DNA of 64,000 bases from Galeruca laticollis. Lineage: Eukaryota > Arthropoda > Insecta > Coleoptera > Chrysomelidae. The translations under genes and the position numbers were made by a program. Within the stretch, counting starts at the first letter, position 1, and each line of letters opens with the position of its first letter. The stretch is taken from assembly GCA_963921935.1 (NCBI GenBank), contig OY998175.1, positions 149,225,309 through 149,289,308 on the forward strand, in the 5' to 3' direction. Below are positions 30,274 to 44,855 of this stretch, in pieces. The notes beneath the pieces are model-generated. The model saw only the letters and a program-made list of their open reading frames with translations. It made no database searches and was not told where the DNA came from.

Positions 30274-30554
30274 TTCTAAATAATTTAAAAATGTTAAATT
30301 TTAATCTGTAAAATATCTGTATTTAAACTGTTCTGTAAGAACGTCTTTTGATATATCTCAAGACAACGCTGAAATAGAATTTTCTAGCTAACTATCAAAA
30401 TTAAAATAGTTATTATCAAAAGCTGTAATTTGCCTTTCAAATAAACGTAAACAAACCTCGATAGGGATTTGTAGCGGCAATTGTACTGAATCACCGTTTA
30501 GTCGATAAAAAGATGCGTTTGTCTTTCTAACAAGCTTATTTGTGGTAAAATGCT
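30274..30554. other. Leader remnant between BEL Gag and the satellite border
   Basis: In an intact element this would hold the untranslated leader, primer-binding site and 5' LTR. I see no TGG-type primer-binding site or LTR-like TG...CA boundary. Satellite similarity starts at AAACGCTAATTTATG (about 30,555), so the LTR was probably lost when the satellite border formed. Confidence 0.5.
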
Positions 30555-33500
30555 AAAACGCTAATTTATGTCTTCAATTGCAAGATCCCGAGTTTTCAGG
30601 ACAACAACCAACATCGACACAGAGGCGCAAATAGCCCCCCCGCCATGAACCTTCCGACCCATAGTAAATAACAAAGAAGATGTAGAAATATCGCGTGATA
30701 TGTTAACAACAACAACAAAGAGATTCATGGGTAATTCACGCAAAATAAAGGGCTACTGAAATAGAGTGGTAACCGTGGACATGCATGTTTCTGGCTCATT
30801 TTGCCTCTTCAGCACGGCATAACCAAATGAGGATGTGAAATTTGGGAGCAAAGATGTTAATTGAAACATGGGGAAACACAAAATAACGGATTTCAGCAGG
30901 GAAACCAAACGCTCATTTGTGTCTTCAATTGGAAGATCCCGAGTTTTCAGGACAACAACCAACATCGACACGGAGGCGCATATAGCCCCCCGCCATGAAC
31001 CTTCCGACCCATAGTAAATAACAAAGAAAATGTAGGAATATCGCCTGATATGTTAACAACAACAACAAAGAGATTCATGGGTAATTCACGCAAAATAAAG
31101 GGCTACTGAAATAGAGTGGTAACCGTGGACATGCATGTTTCTGGCTCATTTTGCCTCTTCAGCACGGCATAACCAAATAAGGATGTGAAATTTGGGAGCA
31201 AAGATGTTAATTGAAACATGGGAAAACACAAAATAACGGATTTCAGCAGGGAAACCAAACGCTCATTTATGTCTTCAATTGGAAGATCCCGAGTTTTCAG
31301 GACAACAACCAACATCGACACGGAGGCGCAAATAGCCCCCCGCCATGAACCTTCCGACCCATAGTGAATAACAAAGAAAATGTAGGAATATCGCCTGATA
31401 TGTTAACAACAACAACAACAAAGAGATTCATGGGTAATTCACGCAAAATAAAGGGCTACTGAAATAGAGTGGTAACCGTGGACATGCATGTTTCTGGCTC
31501 ATTTTGCCTCTTCAGCACGGCATAACCAAATAAGGATGTGAAATTTGGGAACAAAGATGTTAATTGAAACATGGGAAAACACAAAATAACGGATTTCAGC
31601 AGGGAAACCAAACGCTAATTTATGTCTTCAATTGCAAGATCCCGAGTTTTCAGGACAACAACCAACATCGACACAGAGGCGCAAATAGCCCCCCCGCCAT
31701 GAACCTTCCGACCCATAGTAAATAACAAAGAAGATGTAGAAATATCGCGTGATATGTTAACAACAACAACAAAGAGATTCATGGGTAATTCACGCAAAAT
31801 AAAGGGCTACTGAAATAGAGTGGTAACCGTGGACATGCATGTTTCTGGCTCATTTTGCCTCTTCAGCACGGCATAACCAAATGAGGATGTGAAATTTGGG
31901 AGAAAAGATGTTAATTGAAACATGGGGAAACACAAAATAACGGATTTCAGCAGGGAAACCAAACGCTAATTTATGTCTTCAATTGCAAGATCCCGAGTTT
32001 TCAGGACAACAACCAACATCGACACAGAGGCGCAAATAGCCCCCCCGCCATGAACCTTCCGACCCATAGTAAATAACAAAGAAAATGTAGGATATCGCGT
32101 GGTATGTTAACAACAACAACAAAGAGATTCATGGGTAATTCACGCAAAATAAAGGGCTACTGAAATAGAGTGGTAACCGTGGACATGCATGTATCTGGCT
32201 CATTTTGCCTCTTCAGCACGGCATAACCAAATAAGGATATGAAATTTGGGAACAAAGATGTTAATTGAAACATGGGAAAACACAAAATAACGGTTTTCAG
32301 AAGGGAAACTAAACGCTAATTTATGTCTTCAATTGGAAGATCGCGAGTTTTCAGGACAACAACCAACATCGACACAGAGGCGAAAATAGCCCCCCCGCCA
32401 TGAACTTTCCGACCCATAGTAAATAACAAAGAAGATGTAGAAATATCGCGTGATATGTTAACAACAACAACAAAGAGATTCATGGGTAATTCACGCAAAA
32501 TAAAGGGCTACTGAAATAGAGTGGTAACCGTGGACATGCATGTTTCTGGCTCATTTTGCCTCTTCAGCTTGGTATAACCAAATAAGTATGTGAAATTTGG
32601 GAGCAAAGATGTTAATTGAAACATGGGAAACACAAAATAACGGATTTCAGCGGGGACACCAAACGCTCATTTGTGTCTTCAATTGGAAGATCCCGATTTT
32701 TCAGAAAAAACAACCAACATCGACACGGAGGCGCATATAGCCCCCCCCGCCATGAACCTTCCGACCCATAGTAAATAACAAAGAAAATGTAGGGATATCG
32801 CCTGATATGTTAACAACAACAACAATAAGATTCATGGGTAATTCACGCAAAATAAAGGGCTACTGAAATAGAGTGGTAACCGTGGACATGCATGTTTCTG
32901 ACTCATTTTGCCTCTTCAGCATGGCATAACCAAATAAGTATGTGAAATTTGGGAGCAAAGATGTTAATTGATACATGGGAAAACACAAAATAACGGATTT
33001 CAGCAGGGAAACCAAACGCTCATTTGTGTCTTAAATTGGAAGATCCCGGGTTTTTCAGGACAACAACCAACATCGACACGGAGGCGCATATAGTCCCCCC
33101 GCCATGAACCTTCCGACCCATAGTAAATAACAAAGAAGATGTAGGAATATCGCGTGGTATGTTAACAACAACAACAAAGAGATTCATGGGTAATTCACGC
33201 AAAATAAAGGGCTACTGAAATAGAGTGGTAACCGTGGACATGCATGTTTCTGGCTCATTTTGCCTCTTCAGCATGGCATAACCAAATAAGGATGTGAGAT
33301 TTGGGAGCAAATATGTTAATTGAAAAATGGGAAAACACAAAATAACGGATTTCAGCAGGGAAACCAAACGCTCATTTGTGTCTTCAATTGGAAGATCCCG
33401 AGTTTTCAGGAAAACAACCAACATCGACACGGAGGCGCATATAGCCCCCCCGTCATGAACCTTCAGACCCATAGTAAATAACAAAGAAAATGTAGGGATA

Positions 33501-34959
33501 TCGCCTGATATGTTAACAACAACAACAATAAGATTCATGGGTAATTCACGCAAAATAAAGGGCTACTGAAATAGAGTGGTAACCGTGGACATGCATGTTT
33601 CTGACTCATTTTGCCTCTTCAGCATGGCATAACCAAATAAGTATGTGAAATTTGGGAGCAAAGCTGTTAATTGATACATGGGAAAACACAAAATAACGGA
33701 TTTCAGCAGGGAAACCAAACGCTCATTTGTGTCTTAAATTGGAAGATCCCGGGTTTTTCAGGACAACAACCAACATCGACACGGGGGCGCATATAGTCCC
33801 CCCGCCATGAACCTTCCGACCCATAGTAAATAACAAAGAAGATGTAGGAATATCGCGTGGTATGTTAACAACAACAACAAAGAGATTCATGGGTAATTCA
33901 CGCAAAATAAAGGGCTACTGAAATAGAGTGGTAACCGTGGACATGCATGTTTCTGGCTCATTTTGCCCCTTCAGCATGGCATAACCAAATAAGGATGTGA
34001 AATTTGGGAGCAAATATGTTAATTGAAACATAGGAAAACACAAAATAACGGATTCCAGCAGGGAAACCAAACGCTCATTTGTGTCTTAAATTGGAAGATC
34101 CCGGGTTTTTCAGGACAACAACCAACATCGACACGGGGGCGCATATAGTCCCCCCGCCATGAACCTTCCGACCCATAGTAAATAACAAAGAAGATGTAGG
34201 AATATCGCGTGATATGTTAACAACAACAACAAAGAGATTCATGGGTAATTCACGCAAAATAAAGGACTACTGAAATAGAGTGGTAACCGTGGACATGCAT
34301 GTTTCTGGCTCATTTTGACTCTTCAGCACGGCATAACCAAATAAGGATGTGAAATTTGGGAGCAAAGATGTTAATTGAAACATGGGAAAACACAAAATAA
34401 CGGATTTCAGCAGGGAAACCAAACGCTCATTTGTGTCTTCAATTGGAAGATCCCGAGTTTTCAGGACAACAACCAACATCGACACGGAGGCGCATATAGC
34501 CCCCCCGTCATGAACCTTCAGACCCATAGTAAATAACAAAGAAGATGTAGGAATATCGCGTGGTATGTTAACAACAACAACAAAGAGATTCATGGGTAAT
34601 TCACGCAAAATAAAGGGCTACTGAAATAGAGTGGTAACCGTGGACATGCATGTTTCTGGCTCATTTTGCCTCTTCAGCATGGTATAACCAAATAAGGATG
34701 TGAAATTTGGGAGCAAAGATGTTAATTGAAACATGGGAAACACAAAATAACGGATTTCAGCGGGGACACCAAACGCTCATTTGTGTCTTCAATTGGAAGA
34801 TCCCGATTTTTCAGAAAAAACAACCAACATCGACACGGAGGCGCATATAGCCCCCCCGCCATGAACCTTCCGACCAATAGTAAATAACAAAGAAAATGTA
34901 GGAATATCGCCTGATATGTTAACAACAACAACAATGAGATTCATGGGTAATTCACGCAA

Positions 34960-37900
34960 AATAAAGGGCTACTGAAATAGAGTGGTAACCGTGGACATGC
35001 ATGTTTCTGGCTCATTTTGCCTCTTCAGCACGGCATAACCAAATAAGGATGTGAAATTTGGGAACAAAGATGTTAATTGAAACATGGGAAAACACAAAAT
35101 AACGGATTTCAGCAGGGAAACCAAACGCTAATTTATGTCTTCAATTGGAAGATCCCGAGTTTTCAGGACAACAACCAACATCGACACAGAGGCGCAAATA
35201 GCCCCCCCGCCATGAACCTTCCGACCTATAGTAAATAAGAAAGAAGATGTAGAAATATCGCGTGATATGTTAACAACAACAACAAAGAGATTCATGGGTA
35301 ATTCACGCAAAATAAAGGGCTACTGAAATAGAGTGGTAACCGTGGACATGCATGTTTCTGGCTCATTTTGCCTCTTCAGCACGGCATACCCAAATGAGGA
35401 TGTGAAATTTGGGAGCAAAGATGTTAATTGAAACATGGGGAAACACAAAATAACGGATTTCAGCAGGGAAACCAAACGCTCATTTGTGTCTTCAATTGGA
35501 AGATCCCGAGTTTTCAGGACAACAACCAACATCGACACGGAGGCGCATATAGCCCCCCGCCATTAACCTTCCGACCCATAGTGAATAACAAAGAAGATGT
35601 AGGAATATCGCGTGATATGTTAACAACAACAACAAAGAGATTCATGGGTAATTCACGCAAAATAAAGGACTACTGAAATAGAGTGGTAACCGTGGACATG
35701 CATGTTTCTGGCTCATTTTGACTCTTCAGCACGGCATAACCATATAAGGATGTGAAATTTGGGAGCAAAGATGTTAATTGAAACATGGGAAAACACAAAA
35801 TAACGGATTTCAGCAGGGAAACCAAACGCTCATTTGTGTCTTCAATTGGAAGATCCCGAGTTTTCAGGACAACAACCAACATCGACACGGAGGCGCATAT
35901 AGCCCCCCCGTCATGAACCTTCAGACCCACAGTAAATAACAAAGAAGATGTAGGAATATCGCGTGGTATGTTAACAACAACAACAAAGAGATTCATGGGT
36001 AATTCACGCAAAATAAAGGGCTACTGAAATAGAGTGGTAACCGTGGACATGCATGTTTCTGGCTCATTTTGCCTCTTCAGCATGGTATAACCAAATAAGG
36101 ATTTGAAATTTGGGAGCAAATATGTTAATTGAAACATGGGAAACACAAAATAACGGATTTCAGCGGGGACACCAAACGCTCATTTGTGTCTTCAATTGGA
36201 AGATCCCGATTTTTCAGAAAAACCAACCAACATCGACACGGAGGCGCATATAGCCCCCCCGCCATGAACCTTCCGACCCATAGTAAATAACAAAGAAAAT
36301 GTAGGAATATCGCCTGATATGTTAACAACAACAACAATGAGATTCATGGGTAATTCACGCAAAATAAAGGGCTACTGAAATAGAGTGGTAACCGTGGACA
36401 TGCATGTTTCTGGCTCATTTTGCCTCTTCAGCACGGCATAACCAAATAAGGATGTGAAATTTGGGAGCAAAGATGTTAATTGAAACATGGGAAAACACAA
36501 AATAACGGATTTCAGCAGGGAAACCAAACGTTCATTTGTGTCTTAAATTGGAAGATCCCGGGTTTTTCAGGACAACAACCAACATCGACACGGGGGCGCA
36601 TATAGCCCCCCCGCCATGAACCTTCCGACCCATAGTAAATAACAAAGAAGATGTAGGAATATCGCGTGGTATGTTAACAACAACAACAAAGAGATTCATG
36701 GGTAATTCACGCAAAATAAAGGGCTACTGAAATAGAGTGGTTACCGTGGACATGCATGTTTCTGGCTCATTTTGCCTCTTCAGCACGGCATAACCAAATA
36801 AGGATGTGAAATTTGGGAACAAAGATGTTAATTGAAACATGGGAAAACACAAAATAACGGATTTCAGCAGGGAAACCAAACGCTCAATTGTGTCTTCAAT
36901 TGGAAGATCCCGAGTTTTCAGGACAACAACCAACATCGACACGGAGGCGCATATAGCCCCCCGCCATGAACCTTCCGACCCATAGTGAATAACAAAGAAG
37001 ATGTAGGAATATCGCGTGATATGTTAACAACAACAACAAAAAGATTCATGGGTAATTCACGCAAAATAAAGGGCTACTGAAATAGAGTGGTAACCGTGGA
37101 CATGCATGTTTCTGGCTCATTTTGCCTCTTCAGCACGGCATAACCAAATGAGGATGTGAAATTTGGGAACAAAGATGTTAATTGAAACATGGGAAAACAC
37201 AAAATAATGGATTTCAGCAGGGAAACCAAACGCTTATTTATGTCTTCAATTGGAAGACCCCGAGTTTTCAGGACAACAACCAACATCGACACAGAGGCGC
37301 AAATAGCCCCCCCGCCATGAACCTTCCGACCCATAGTAAATAACAAAGAAGATGTAGAAATATCGCGTTATATGTTAACAACAACAACAAAGAGATTCAT
37401 GGGTAATTCACGCAAAATAAAGGGCTACTGAAATAGAGTGGTAACCGTGGACATGCATGTTTCTGGCTCATTTTGCCTCTTCAGCACGGCATAACCAAAT
37501 GAGGATGTGAAATTTGGGAGCAAAGATGTTAATTGAAACATGGGGAAACACAAAATAACGGATTTCAGCAGGGAAACCAAACGCTCATTTGTGTCTTCAA
37601 TTGGAAGATCCCGAGTTTTCAGGACAACAACCAACATCGACACGGAGGCGCATATAGCCCCCGCCATGAACCTTCCGACCCATAGTGAATAACAAAGAAG
37701 ATGTAGGAATATCGCGTGATATGTTAACAACAACAACAAAGAGATTCATGGGTAATTCACGCAAAATAAAGGACTACTGAAATAGAGTGGTAACCGTGGA
37801 CATGCATGTTTCTGGCTCATTTTGACTCTTCAGCACGGCATAAACAAATAAGGATGTGAAATTTGGGAGCAAAGATGTTAATTGAAACATGGGAAAACAC

Positions 37901-38185
37901 AAAATAACGGATTTCAGCAGGGAAACCAAACGCTCATTTGTGTCTTCAATTGGAAGATCCCGAGTTTTCAGGACAACAACCAACATCGACACGGAGGCGC
38001 ATATAGCCCCCCCGTCATGAACCTTCAGACCCATAGTAAATAACAAAGAAGATGTAGGAATATCGCGTGGTATGTTAACAACAACAACAAAGAGATTCAT
38101 GGGTAATTCACGCAAAATAAAGGGCTACTGAAATAGAGTGGTAACCGTGGACATGCATGTTTCTGGCTCATTTTGCCTCTTCAGC
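34960..38185. repeat. Higher-order satellite block A, copy 1
   Basis: Monomer order and rare variants (AATAAGAAAGAAG at about 35,236, CATACCCAAATGAGG at about 35,384, GCATAAACAAATAAGG at about 37,838, AATAATGGATTTC at about 37,203) recur 6,670 bp downstream, equal to 19 monomers. Confidence 0.8.
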
Positions 38186-41100
38186 ATGGTATAACCAAAT
38201 AAGGATGTGAAATTTGGGAGCAAAGATGTTAATTGAAACATGGGAAACACAAAATAACGGATTTCAGCAGGGACACCAAACGCTCATTTGTGTCTTCAAT
38301 TGGAAGATCCCGATTTTTCAGAAAAAACAACCAACATCGACACGGAGGCGCATATAGCCCCCCCGCCATAAACCTTCCGACCCATAGTAAATAACAAAGA
38401 AAATGTAGGAATATCGCCTGATATGTTAACAACAACAACAATGAGATTCATGGGTAATTCACGCAAAATAAGGGGCTACTGAAATAGAGTGGTAACCGTG
38501 GACATGCAGGTTTCTGGCTCATTTTGCCTCTTCAGCACGGCATAACCAAATAAGAATTTGAAATTTGGGAGCAAAGACGTTAATTGAAACATGGGAAAAC
38601 ACAAAATAACGGATTTCAGCAGGGAAACCAAACGCTCATTTGTGTCTTAAATTGGAAGATCCCGGGTTTTTCAGGACAACAACCAACATCGACACGGAGG
38701 CGCATATAGCCCCCCCGTCATGAACCTTCAGACCCATAGTAAATAACAAAGAAGATGTAGGAATATCGCGTGGTATGTTAACAACAACAACAAAGAGATT
38801 CATGGGTAATTCACGCAAAATAAAGGGCTACTGAAATAGAGTGGTAACCGTGGACATGCATGTTTCTGGCTCATTTTGCCTCTTCAGCACGGCATAACCA
38901 AATGAGGATGTGAAATTTGGGAGCAAAGATGTTAATTGAAACATGGGGAAACACAAAATAACGGATTTCAGCAGGGAAACCAAACGCTCATTTGTGTCTT
39001 CAATTGGAAGATCCCGAGTTTTCAGGAAAACAACCAACATCGACACGGAGGCGCATATAGCCCCCCGCCATGAACCTTCCGACCCATAGTGAATAACAAA
39101 GAAGATGTAGGAATATCGCGTGATATGTTAACAACAACAACAAAGAGATTCATGAGTAATTCACGCAAAATAAAGGACTACTGAAATAGAGTGGTAACCG
39201 TGGACATGCATGTTTCTGGCTCATTTTGACTCTTCAGCACGGCATAACCAAATAAGGATGTGAAATTTGGGAGCAAAGATGTTAATTGAAACATGGGAAA
39301 ACACAAAATAACGGATTTCAGCAGGGAAACCAAACGCTCATTTGTGTCTTCAATTGGAAGATCCCGAGTTTTCAGGAGAACAACCAACATCGACACGGAG
39401 GCGCATATAGCCCCCCCCGTCATGAACCTTCAGACCCATAGTAAATAACAAAGAAGATGTAGGAATATCGCGTGGTATGTTAACAACAACAACAAAGAGA
39501 TTCATGGGTAATTCACGCAAAATAAAGGGCTACTGAAATAGAGTGGTAACCGTGGACATGCATGTTTCGGGCTCATTTTGCCTCTTCAGCACGGTATAAC
39601 CAAATAAGGATGTGAAATTTGGGAGCAAAGATGTTAATTGAAACATGGGAAACACAAAATAACGGATTTCAGCGGGGACACCAAACGCTCATTTGTGTCT
39701 TCAATTGGAAGATCCCGATTTTTCAGAAAAAACAACCAACATCGACACGGAGGCGCATATAGCCCCCCCGCTATGAACCTTCCGACCCATAGTAAATAAC
39801 AAAGAAAATGTAGGAATATCGCCTGATATGTTAACAACAACAACAATGAGATTCATGGGTAATTCACGCAAAATAAAGGGCTACTGAAATAGAGTGGTAA
39901 CCGTGGACATGCATGTTTCTGGCTCATTTTGCCTCTTCAGCACGGCATAACCAAATAAGGATGTGAAATTTGGGAGCAAAGATGTTAATTGATACATGGG
40001 AAAACACAAAATAACGGATTTCAGCAGGGAAGCCAAACGCTCATTTGTGTCTTAAATTGGAAGATCCCGGGTTTTTCAGGACAACAACCAACATCGACAC
40101 GGGGGCGCATATAGTCCCCCCGCCATGAACCTTCCGACCCATAGTAAATAACAAAGAAGATGTAGGAATATCGCGTGGTATGTTAACAACAACAACAAAG
40201 AGATTCATGGGTAATTCACGCAAAATAAAGGGCTACTGAAATAGAGTGGTAACCGTGGACATGCATGTTTCTGGCTCATTTTGCCTCTTCAGCATGGCAT
40301 AACCAAATAAGGATGTGAAATTTGGGAGCAAAGATGTTAATTGAAACATGGGAAAACACAAAATAACGGATTTCAGCAGGGAAACCAAACGCTCATTTAT
40401 GTCTTCAATTGGAAGATCCCGAGTTTTCAGGACAACAACCAACATCGACACGGAGGCGCAAATAGCCCCCCTGCCATGAACCTTCCGACCCATAGTAAAT
40501 AACAAAGAAAATGTAGGAATATCGCCTGATATGTTAACAACAACAACAAAGAGATTCATGGGTAATTCACGCAAAATAAAGGGCTACTGAAATAGAGTGG
40601 TAACCGTGGACATGCATGTTTCTGGCTCATTTTCCCTCTTCAGCACGGCATAACCAAATAAGAATGTGAAATTTGGGAACAAAGATGTTAATTGAAACAT
40701 GGGAAAACACAAAATAACGGATTTCAGCAGGGAAACCAAACGCTCATTTGTGTCTTAAATTGGAAGATCCCGGGTTTTTCAGGACAACAACCAACAACGA
40801 CACGGAGGCGCATATAGCCCCCCCCCGTCATGAACCTTCCGACCCATAGTAAATAACAAAGAAGATGTAGAAATATCGCGTGATATGTTAACAACAACAA
40901 CAAAGAGATTCATGGGTAATTCACGCAAAATAAAGGGCTACTGAAATAGAGTGGTAACCGTGGACATGCATGTTTCTGGCTCATTTTGCCTCTTCAGCAC
41001 GGCATAACCAAATGAGGATGTGAAATTTGGGAGCAAAGATGTTAATTGAAACATGGGGAAACACAAAATAACGGATTTCAGCAGGGAAACCAAACGCTCA

Positions 41101-41629
41101 TTTGTGTCTTCAATTGGAAGATCCCGAGTTTTCAGGAAAACAACCAACATCGACACGGAGGCGCATATAGCCCCCCGCCATGAACCTTCCGACCCATAGT
41201 GAATAACAAAGAAGATGTAGGAATATCGCGTGATATGTTAACAACAACAACAAAGAGATTCATGGGTAATTCACGCAAAATAAAGGACTACTGAAATAGA
41301 GTGGTAACCGTGGACATGCATGTTTCTGGCTCATTTTGACTCTTCAGCACGGCATAACCAAATAAGGATGTGAAATTTGGGAGCAAAGATGTTAATTGAA
41401 ACATGGGAAAACACAAAATAACGGATTTCAGCAGGGAAACCAAACGCTCATTTGTGTCTTCAATTGGAAGATCCCGAGTTTTCAGGACAACAACCAACAT
41501 CGACACGGAGACTCATATAGCCCCCCCGTCATGAACCTTCAGACCCATAGTAAATAACAAAGAAGATGTAGGAATATCGCGTGGTATGTTAACAACAACA
41601 ACAAAGAGATTCATGGGTAATTCACGCAA

Positions 41630-44600
41630 AATAAAGGGCTACTGAAATAGAGTGGTAACCGTGGACATGCATGTTTCTGGCTCATTTTGCCTCTTCAGCA
41701 CGGCATAACCAAATAAGGATGTGAAATTTGGGAACAAAGATGTTAATTGAAACATGGGAAAACACAACATAACGGATTTCAGCAGGGAAACCAAACGCTA
41801 ATTTATGTCTTCAATTGGAAGATCCCGAGTTTTCAGGACAACAACCAACATCGACACAGAGGCGCAAATAGCCCCCCCGCCATGAACCTTCCGACCCATA
41901 GTAAATAAGAAAGAAGATGTAGAAATATCGCGTGATATGTTAACAACAACAACAAAGAGATTCATGGGTAATTCACGCAAAATAAAGGGCTACTGAAATA
42001 GAGTGGTAACCGTGGACATGCATGTTTCTGGCTCATTTTGCCTCTTCAGCACGGCATACCCAAATGAGGATGTGAAATTTGGGAGCAAAGATGTTAATTG
42101 AAACATGGGGAAACACAAAATAACGGATTTCAGCAGGGAAACCAAACGCTCATTTGTGTCTTCAATTGGAAGGTCCCGAGTTTTCAGGACAACAACCAAC
42201 ATCGACACGGAGGCGCATATAGCCCGCCGCCATTAACCTTCCGACCCATAGTGAATAACAAAGAAGATGTAGGAATATCGCGTGATATGTTAACAACAAC
42301 AACAAAGAGATTCATGTGTAATTCACGCAAAATAAAGGACTACTGAAATAGAGTGGTAACCGTGGACATGCATGTTTCTGGCTCATTTTGACTCTTCAGC
42401 ACGGCATAACCATATAAGGATGTGAAATTTGGGAGCAAAGATGTTAATTGAAACATGGGAAAACACAAAATAACGGATTTCAGCAGGGAAACCAAACTCT
42501 CATTTGTGTCTTCAATTGGAAGATCCCGAGTTTTCAGGACAACAACCAACATCGACACGGAGGCGCATATAGCCCCCCCGTCATGAACCTTCAGACCCAC
42601 AGTAAATAACAAAGAAGATGTAGGAATATCGCGTGGTATGTTAACAACAACAACAAAGAGATTCATGGGTAATTCACGCAAAATAAAGGGCTACTGAAAT
42701 AGAGTGGTAACCGTGGACATGCATGTTTCTGGCTCATTTTGCCTCTTCAGCATGGTATAACCAAATAAGGATTTGAAATTTGGGAGCAAATATGTTAATT
42801 GAAACATGGGAAACACAAAATAACGGATTTCAGCGGGGACACCAAACGCTCATTTGTGTCTTCAATTGGAAGATCCCGATTTTTCAGGAAAAACAACCAA
42901 CATCGACACGGAGGCGCATATAGCCCCCCCGCCATGAACCTTCCGACCCATAGTAAATAACAAAGAAAATGTAGGAATATCGCCTGATATGTTAACAACA
43001 ACAACAATGAGATTCATGGGTAATTCACGCAAAATAAAGGGCTACTGAAATAGAGTGGTAACCGTGGACATGCATGTTTCTGGCTCATTTTGCCTCTTCA
43101 GCACGGCATAACCAAATAAGGATGTGAAATTTGGGAGCAAAGATGTTAATTGAAACATGGGAAAACACAAAATAACGGATTTCAGCAGGGAAACCAAACG
43201 TTCATTTGTGTCTTAAATTGGAAGATCCCGGGTTTTTCAGGACAACAACCAACATCGACACGGGGGCGCATATAGCCCCCCCGCCATGAACCTTCCGACC
43301 CATAGTAAATAACAAAGAAGATGTAGGAATATCGCGTGGTATGTTAACAACAACAACAAAGAGATTCATGGGTAATTCACGCAAAATAAAGGGCTACTGA
43401 AATAGAGTGGTAACCGTGGACATGCATGTTTCTGGCTCATTTTGCCTCTTCAGCACGGCATAACCAAATAAGGATGTGAAATTTGGGAACAAAGATGTTA
43501 ATTGAAACATGGGAAAACACAAAATAACGGATTTCAGCAGGGAAACCAAACGCTCAATTGTGTCTTCAATTGGAAGATCCCGAGTTTTCAGGACAACAAC
43601 CAACATCGACACGGAGGCGCATATAGCCCCCCGCCATGAACCTTCCGACCCATAGTGAATAACAAAGAAGATGTAGGAATATCGCGTGATATGTTAACAA
43701 CAACAACAAAGAGATTCATGGGTAATTCACGCAAAATAAAGGGCTACTGAAATAGAGTGGTAACCGTGGACATGCATGTTTCTGGCTCATTTTGCCTCTT
43801 CAGCACGGCATAACCAAATAAGGATGTGAAATTTGGGAACAAAGATGTTAATTGAAACATGGGAAAACACAAAATAATGGATTTCAGCAGGGAAACCAAA
43901 CGCTTATTTATGTCTTCAATTGGAAGACCCCGAGTTTTCAGGACAACAACCAACATCGACACAGAGGCGCAAATAGCCCCCCCGCCATGAACCTTCCGAC
44001 CCATAGTAAATAACAAAGAAGATGTAGAAATATCGCGTTATATGTTAACAACAACAACAAAGAGATTCATGGGTAATTCACGCAAAATAAAGGGCTACTG
44101 AAATAGAGTGGTAACCGTGGACATGCATGTTTCTGGCTCATTTTGCCTCTTCAGCACGGCATAACCAAATGAGGATGTGAAATTTGGGAGCAAAGATATT
44201 AATTGAAACATGGGGAAACACAAAATAACGGATTTCAGCAGGGAAACCAAACGCTCATTTGTGTCTTCAATTGGAAGATCCCGAGTTTTCAGGACAACAA
44301 CCAACATCGACACGGAGGCGCATATAGCCCCCGCCATGAACCTTCCGACCCATAGTGAATAACAAAGAAGATGTAGGAATATCGCGTGATATGTTAACAA
44401 CAACAACAAAGAGATTCATGGGTAATTCACGCAAAATAAAGGACTACTGAAATAGAGTGGTAACCGTGAACATGCATGTTTCTGGCTCATTTTGACTCTT
44501 CAGCACGGCATAAACAAATAAGGATGTGAAATTTGGGAGCAAAGATGTTAATTGAAACATGGGAAAACACAAAATAACGGATTTCAGCAGGGAAACCAAA

Positions 44601-44855
44601 CGCTCATTTGTGTCTTCAATTGGAAGATCCCGAGTTTTCAGGACAACAACCAACATCGACACGGAGGCGCATATAGCCCCCCCGTCATGAACCTTCAGAC
44701 CCATAGTAAATAACAAAGAAGATGTAGGAATATCGCGTGGTATGTTAACAACAACAACAAAGAGATTCATGGGTAATTCACGCCAAATAAAGGGCTACTG
44801 AAATAGAGTGGTAACCGTGGACATGCATGTTTCTGGCTCATTTTGCCTCTTCAGC
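41630..44855. repeat. Higher-order satellite block A, copy 2
   Basis: Carries the same rare variants as 34,960-38,185 at a constant offset of 6,670 bp, with a few private changes (for example CACAACATAACGG at 41,763 and TCATGTGTAATTC at 42,312). Confidence 0.8.

Noticed and set aside
30274..30554. 5' LTR and primer-binding site of the BEL/Pao element
   Set aside because: No TG...CA boundary, no copy of the same sequence downstream of the integrase side, and no convincing tRNA-complementary stretch.
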